This document shows positions 7,175-10,734 of a stretch of 10,734 nt of DNA, one piece after another. Both the position numbers and the translations under genes were made by a program. A model generated the notes under the pieces. The model made no database searches. It was not told where the DNA came from and saw nothing but the letters and a program-made list of their open reading frames with translations. The first letter of the stretch is position 1. Each line of letters starts with the position of its first letter. The stretch comes from an uncultured Acidobacteriota bacterium (GTDB lineage: Bacteria; Acidobacteriota; Terriglobia; Terriglobales; Acidobacteriaceae), in the NCBI GenBank assembly GCA_903932385.1, contig CAIZGA010000684.1, positions 1-10,734 on the forward strand, read 5' to 3'.

Positions 7175-7397
7175 AGAAAGTCTCCATGGAAAATTGGTTT
7201 CTGATTAGGATGAAATTTGAAATCAGGAAATGTCGCGTCGGGCGACAGCTTGGCAGGGACTAATTACAACAACAGGCTTGGGGCCTGCTGGACACAACGA
7301 AACTCAGATTCTGCGCGGTGGAATTCATGTCCAGAGAATTTGTAGCATGAGGCATTGCACTCCGCAAGCAGCAATGTATTTTGTAGAGGGGGATCAA
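7175..7397. promoter_or_regulatory. Divergent intergenic region with three inverted repeats
   Basis: This space separates the leftward yeiH pair from the rightward TMEM175 gene, so it should hold both promoters. Three inverted repeats follow one another. TTTCTGATT (7198-7206) pairs with AATCAGGAAA (7221-7230) with one bulged base. TGTCGC (7231-7236) pairs with GCGACA (7242-7247). CAGGC (7273-7277) pairs with GCCTG (7283-7287), extendable past one mismatch. For the plus-strand gene, TTGCAC (7355-7360) and TATTTT (7377-7382), 16 bases apart, are a weak promoter candidate. No coding frame here is convincing. Confidence 0.35.
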
Positions 7398-8042
7398 ATG
7401 GCGGCAAAAAAAATCGGTCCGGAACGGCTGGGCGCATTTTCAGACGGCGTCATCGCCATCAACATCACCATCATGGTGCTCGACCTCAAAGTCCCGCACG
7501 ATGCCTCACTGGCCGACTTCCTCGCCATGTGGCCCACTTTTGTTGCCTACGCACTCAGCTATGTGCTGGTCGGCGTCGTCTGGGTCAACCACCACCATCT
7601 GCTGCGCTACGTCCGTACCGCCGGCAACACCATTCTGTGGAGCAACCTGCTGCTCCTCTTCGTCGTCTCGCTGATTCCCTACTTCACCGCCTGCCTGCCC
7701 GCCAGCCACATGAACACCATCAGCACCGCCTTCTACGCCGGCGACTTTTTTCTGGTGGCCATCACCTTCCACATTTTTCAGACCGCAATCTCAAAACAGT
7801 TTGAGCATGACCCGGAACTCGACCTGCTGCTAGAAGCCTCCAACCGCCGCAACTCCATCGCCATGCTCATGAATTTTTCCGCCATCCCCGTCGCGTGGTT
7901 CAATCCGCTGGTCTCACTCTCGCTCATCGGCGGCGTCTGCGCTCTCTACTTCATTCCGGATATCGCACTCTGTCCCCATGCCCGCGCCCGCCTCCGCCTG
8001 CAGGCCGAAGCAACAGCATTTCAAACCACCAGCGACTCCTGA
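7398..8042 (+). CDS. TMEM175-family (DUF1211) potassium channel protein
   Basis: 214 residues, a usual length for bacterial TMEM175 proteins, which assemble as tetramers of six-helix subunits and conduct potassium. The start is the ATG at 7398, because GAGGGGG lies just upstream and the family motif follows at once; the open frame further upstream has no family similarity. The hallmark RxxxFSDG is present as R10-LGA-FSDG (14-17) at the beginning of helix 1, followed by [13 protein letters not shown] that would line the pore. Conserved [11 protein letters not shown] is at 62-72. Further hydrophobic segments lie at about 44-63, 80-98, 108-130, 152-170 and 171-190. The protein has no other domain. 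Its last 22 bases overlap the end of the convergent mutase gene. Confidence 0.9.
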   Translation: MAAKKIGPERLGAFSDGVIAINITIMVLDLKVPHDASLADFLAMWPTFVAYALSYVLVGVVWVNHHHLLRYVRTAGNTILWSNLLLLFVVSLIPYFTACLPASHMNTISTAFYAGDFFLVAITFHIFQTAISKQFEHDPELDLLLEASNRRNSIAMLMNFSAIPVAWFNPLVSLSLIGGVCALYFIPDIALCPHARARLRLQAEATAFQTTSDS

Positions 8043-9622
8043 TACTCGCCGAAGACGCGACGCATCGCTCCGGCAATTTCTCCCACTGTCGCACTGGCTT
8101 CCACCGCCGCCAGAATCACCGGCATCATATTCCCGCCACCGCGTGCCGTTTCTTCCACCCGCGCCACCGCCGCCGCATGCACCGCCGCATCGCGACGCGC
8201 GCGTAACGCCCGCACCCGCTCCACCTGCTGCTGTTCCAACTCCGCATTCACCCGCTGGAGTTTCACCTGCGCACCGGCATCGCTCACAAATTCATTCACA
8301 CCCACCACAATCTGTTCCCTGCTATCCACCGCGCGTTGATATTCATACGCCGCGTTTTGTATCTCCCGCTGCACATAGCCTGCTTCAATCGCGCGCAGCA
8401 TTCCACCCATCGCGTCAATCGTCTGCAGATACGCCTTCGCCCTTTGCTCAATCTCATCGGTCAGCGCTTCGATGCAATACGACCCGCCCATCGGGTCCAC
8501 CGTCTGCGCCACGCCGCTTTCATGCGCAAGTATCTGCTGCGTGCGCAACGCAATCCGCGCCGCTTCCTCCGTCGGCAACGCCAGCGCTTCGTCAAATCCA
8601 TTCGTGTGCAGCGACTGCGTCCCGCCCATCACCGCCGCCAGCGCCTGTAACGTCGTGCGCACAATGTTGTTCTCCGGTTGCTGTGCCGTCAGCGATGAGC
8701 CCGCCGTCTGCGTGTGAAAACGCAGCATGCAACTCCGCTCCAGCTTCGCGCCAAATCGTTCGCGCATGATGCCCGCCCACATCCGTCGCGCCGCGCGGAA
8801 CTTCGCCACTTCTTCCAGAAAATTATTGTGCGCGTTGAAAAAGAAACTAATCCGCGGCGCAAACTCATCCACTCGCAGGCCGGCCTCCATCGCCGCCTTT
8901 ACGTACGTGATGCCGTCGGCCAGCGTGAACGCCACCTCCTGCACCGCCGTGCATCCGGCCTCGCGCATGTGGTAGCCGCTGATGGAAATCGTGTTCCACT
9001 CCGGCACTTCGCTCTGCGCCCACGCAAACAGGTCCGTCACCAGCCGCATCGCATGGCGCATCGGGTAGATGTACGTCCCACGCGCAATGTATTCCTTCAG
9101 GATGTCGTTCTGCACCGTGCCGGAAAGTTTTTTCGCCTCCGCACCGTTGCGTTTCGCCACCGCCACATACAACGCCAGCAGAATCGGCGCCGTCGCGTTG
9201 ATCGTCATCGATGTGGAAATATTTTCCAGCGCTATGCCGTCAAACAAACGCTGCATGTCTTCGATGGAATCAATCGCCACGCCCACCTTGCCCACTTCGC
9301 CCAGCGACATCGCATCGTCAGAGTCGTAGCCAATCTGCGTCGGCAAATCAAACGCCACCGAGAGCCCGCGCGTGCCATGCTCCAGCAAAAACTTGTAACG
9401 TCGGTTGGATTCTACCGCATCGCCCATGCCCGCATACTGCCGCATCGTCCACAACCGGCCGCGGTACATGTCGCGTTGTATGCCCCGTGTAAACGGAAAC
9501 TCCCCCGGCTCACCCAGCGACTCCCCCATGCCCGTCGGTCCCTGCGTATAGACGCGCTTCATCTCTATGCCGGAACTTGTCGTCGGATTTTTCTTCTCGG
9601 GATTCTTGCTCTCGCCGCTCAT
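8021..9622 (-). CDS. Methylmalonyl-CoA mutase large (catalytic) subunit, no B12 domain
   Basis: 533 residues covering the TIM-barrel catalytic domain only. It ends after the barrel and lacks the cobalamin-binding domain with its DxHxxG motif, so a separate small subunit must supply it; none is in the window. The reaction is the interconversion of (R)-methylmalonyl-CoA and succinyl-CoA. Residues that distinguish this substrate from isobutyryl-CoA are present: Y63 in WTMRQYAG (equivalent to Y89 of the Propionibacterium enzyme), R181 in [11 protein letters not shown] (R207) and H218 in SGYHMREAG (H244), with the same spacings of 118 and 37 residues. [17 protein letters not shown] and [18 protein letters not shown] are also typical. 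The ATG at 9620-9622 has only a distant purine-rich stretch upstream, so the first ~20 polar residues are the least certain part. Confidence 0.93.
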   Translation of the reverse strand: MSGESKNPEKKNPTTSSGIEMKRVYTQGPTGMGESLGEPGEFPFTRGIQRDMYRGRLWTMRQYAGMGDAVESNRRYKFLLEHGTRGLSVAFDLPTQIGYDSDDAMSLGEVGKVGVAIDSIEDMQRLFDGIALENISTSMTINATAPILLALYVAVAKRNGAEAKKLSGTVQNDILKEYIARGTYIYPMRHAMRLVTDLFAWAQSEVPEWNTISISGYHMREAGCTAVQEVAFTLADGITYVKAAMEAGLRVDEFAPRISFFFNAHNNFLEEVAKFRAARRMWAGIMRERFGAKLERSCMLRFHTQTAGSSLTAQQPENNIVRTTLQALAAVMGGTQSLHTNGFDEALALPTEEAARIALRTQQILAHESGVAQTVDPMGGSYCIEALTDEIEQRAKAYLQTIDAMGGMLRAIEAGYVQREIQNAAYEYQRAVDSREQIVVGVNEFVSDAGAQVKLQRVNAELEQQQVERVRALRARRDAAVHAAAVARVEETARGGGNMMPVILAAVEASATVGEIAGAMRRVFGEYQESLVV

Positions 9623-9655
9623 GCCGCTATCGCTTTCCCCCGCGTCATCGCAAAT

Positions 9656-10117
9656 CTACCGCCTGCGGCGGCTCTTGCGTTCGGCGCGAACAAACGAGCT
9701 CACCGCGAAATACACAAACAGCCCGGTCGACCCGATGTACACCAGATAGTGCTGGAAGAGAACATCCGTCGGCGGCAGAAAAATGTCCGTGCGGTGCTTC
9801 CACAGGCTCTGCGAAAAAAACAATGCCACAAACGCAAACAGCACGCCCATCGCCTCCAACCACACCACGCCGGAAAGATGCACAAACGGCCCCCATATCG
9901 CCTCGCCGAATCGCATTGCGCGTTTGGCCGTGGCGGTCGTGTTCGCCGCTGTCTGCTTGGCGGCATCACGCACCACCGGCGCAGCCTTTGCCGCTGCCGC
10001 CTGTGCGCGCGCCGTGTTGGCGGACTTCTCCGCTGTCTGTTCCACCGCATGCACTACGGCCTTGGAAAATACCCGCGTCCCTATGCCCAGCGCCTTGCCG
10101 ATTCGTCCTGAATCCAT
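9656..10117 (-). CDS. Uncharacterised two-helix membrane protein with Ala-rich N-terminus
   Basis: 153 residues from the ATG at 10115-10117; starts at 10144 (ATG) or 10174 (GTG) are also open and cannot be excluded. The N-terminal 70 residues are Ala/Thr/Lys-rich and probably form a long helix or coiled coil. RFGEAIWGPFVHLSGVVWLE (69-88) leads into a first membrane helix (about 82-101), and a second lies at about 124-143, followed by a strongly basic end (RAERKSRRRR). I recall similar unnamed proteins in Acidobacteriota but know no function. The stop is 33 bases before the mutase start, so the two may share a transcript, though no functional link is evident. Confidence 0.75.
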   Translation of the reverse strand: MDSGRIGKALGIGTRVFSKAVVHAVEQTAEKSANTARAQAAAAKAAPVVRDAAKQTAANTTATAKRAMRFGEAIWGPFVHLSGVVWLEAMGVLFAFVALFFSQSLWKHRTDIFLPPTDVLFQHYLVYIGSTGLFVYFAVSSFVRAERKSRRRR

Positions 10118-10268
10118 GCGCTCAGTGTAACTTCCCCCGCACATTTCTCGCTCGATTTCCGTAACGATTTGCACAACACGCCATCACGCGCGATTGCTCC
10201 GCAGGTTTGCTCGCAGTATCGTTGAAGAAGCACGCGCCGAATTACCGGCAGGCAAGTGGGAGGATGCA

Positions 10269-10613
10269 ATGAACCAGAAGAACCTGCGCGATCTGATCCA
10301 GCAACTGGGCGAAGCCATCCATGAGACCGTCTCCGAGTCCGAACACATTGCCGGCGTCGTGCGCGACATCCGCAATCACGGCTTCGACGTGCTGTTGATG
10401 CTTGAGGCCACCATCGGCCTGAATGAAGTTGACCCCGCCACCATCGACCACGCCGAAGACGATGCGACCGAAGACCCGCGCCTGGTCCCCTTCACCTCCG
10501 GCGACCTCAACTTCCTTAAGTCGCTGCGTATTTCGCTCACCACAGACTCCGCCGCAGCAGCAGAATCCGATTCCCAATCCGACGCGCCCTCTGCCGAAAA
10601 CAGCCCGGAATAA
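10269..10613 (+). CDS. 114-aa acidic unknown protein upstream of glgC
   Basis: The start is the ATG at 10269, with GGGAGG at 10258-10263 five bases before. The frame is open upstream to a TTG at 10194, but that has no binding site. The N-terminal two-thirds is predicted helical (NLRDLIQQLGEAIHETVSES, residues 5-24, then GVVRDIRNHGFDVLLMLEAT). The end is a low-complexity Ala/Ser/Glu/Asp tail, probably disordered. It has no membrane helix and no recognisable motif. It precedes glgC by 78 bases on the same strand, and is divergent from the two-helix membrane protein. Confidence 0.75.
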   Translation: MNQKNLRDLIQQLGEAIHETVSESEHIAGVVRDIRNHGFDVLLMLEATIGLNEVDPATIDHAEDDATEDPRLVPFTSGDLNFLKSLRISLTTDSAAAAESDSQSDAPSAENSPE

Positions 10614-10691
10614 ACTCTGCCAACCCGTTCGGTTTGATTTCAGACAAAATTCATCAGAATGGGTTATTAATTATTACCGAGGCGTGCATCC

Positions 10692-10734
10692 ATGAAAGAT
10701 ACACTCGGAGTCCTGCTGGCCGGCGGTGCTGGAG
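10692..10734 (+). CDS. glgC: Glucose-1-phosphate adenylyltransferase, N-terminus only
   Basis: The first 14 codons are visible before the window ends: MKDTLGVLLAGGAG. This is the beginning of the nucleotide-binding signature LAGGxGxRL of ADP-glucose pyrophosphorylases, which make ADP-glucose for glycogen synthesis. GAGG at 10679-10682 lies nine bases before the ATG. Other sugar-phosphate nucleotidyltransferases share LLAGGxG, but the N-terminus MKDTLGV is what I expect of GlgC. The 78-base space before it is AT-rich at 10664-10677 and could hold a promoter, though no clear -35/-10 pair is visible. Confidence 0.75.
   Translation, partial: MKDTLGVLLAGGAG

Noticed and set aside
8714..10111. Long plus-strand open frame (465 codons) opposite the mutase and the membrane protein gene
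   Set aside because: It spans two minus-strand genes, has an Arg/His-rich composition and no recognisable motif. The opposite strand encodes a definite mutase.

Overview
The window reads as a GC-rich bacterial chromosome, most probably from the Acidobacteriota (Terriglobia-like). The basis for that taxon is the gene content: a glycine cleavage operon with split gcvPA and gcvPB, uncharacterised small proteins of a style I associate with that phylum, a B12-dependent mutase large subunit without its own cobalamin domain, and glgC at the right edge. This is inference, not proof. The exception is the first ~400 bases, which are visibly AT-rich and look acquired.

Layout. (1) 2-381, plus strand: the end of an unidentified gene, overlapping by ATGA a 94-aa protein with an HHxxC...CxxC pattern. 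(2) 402-5826, minus strand: a compact glycine cleavage operon read right to left as gcvT, a muconolactone-isomerase-like small protein, gcvH, gcvPA, a 114-aa unknown, gcvPB, and a 90-aa unknown. Most spacings are 2-50 nt, so co-transcription is likely. T, H and both halves of P are present; the shared L protein (lipoamide dehydrogenase) is not in the window. (3) 5940-7174, minus strand: a YeiH/UPF0324-family transporter preceded by a 40-aa single-helix membrane protein that is easy to miss. (4) 7398-8042, plus strand: a TMEM175-family six-helix channel protein. (5) 8021-10117, minus strand: a methylmalonyl-CoA mutase large subunit, with an upstream two-helix membrane protein; the mutase stop overlaps the end of the TMEM175 gene by 22 bases. 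(6) 10269-10734, plus strand: a small acidic unknown, then the first codons of glgC.

How they work together: the gcv block decarboxylates glycine and passes its methylene group to tetrahydrofolate, with the H protein carrying the aminomethyl group on a lipoyl lysine. The mutase interconverts methylmalonyl-CoA and succinyl-CoA. glgC starts glycogen synthesis. These are ordinary housekeeping pathways. The points most worth a second look are the small unexplained genes embedded in the gcv operon, the 40-aa partner of YeiH, and the AT-rich left edge whose compositional boundary appears to fall inside the 3' end of the last gcv-operon gene. I found no rRNA, tRNA, CRISPR array, insertion sequence or riboswitch, and no convincing new multi-gene system.
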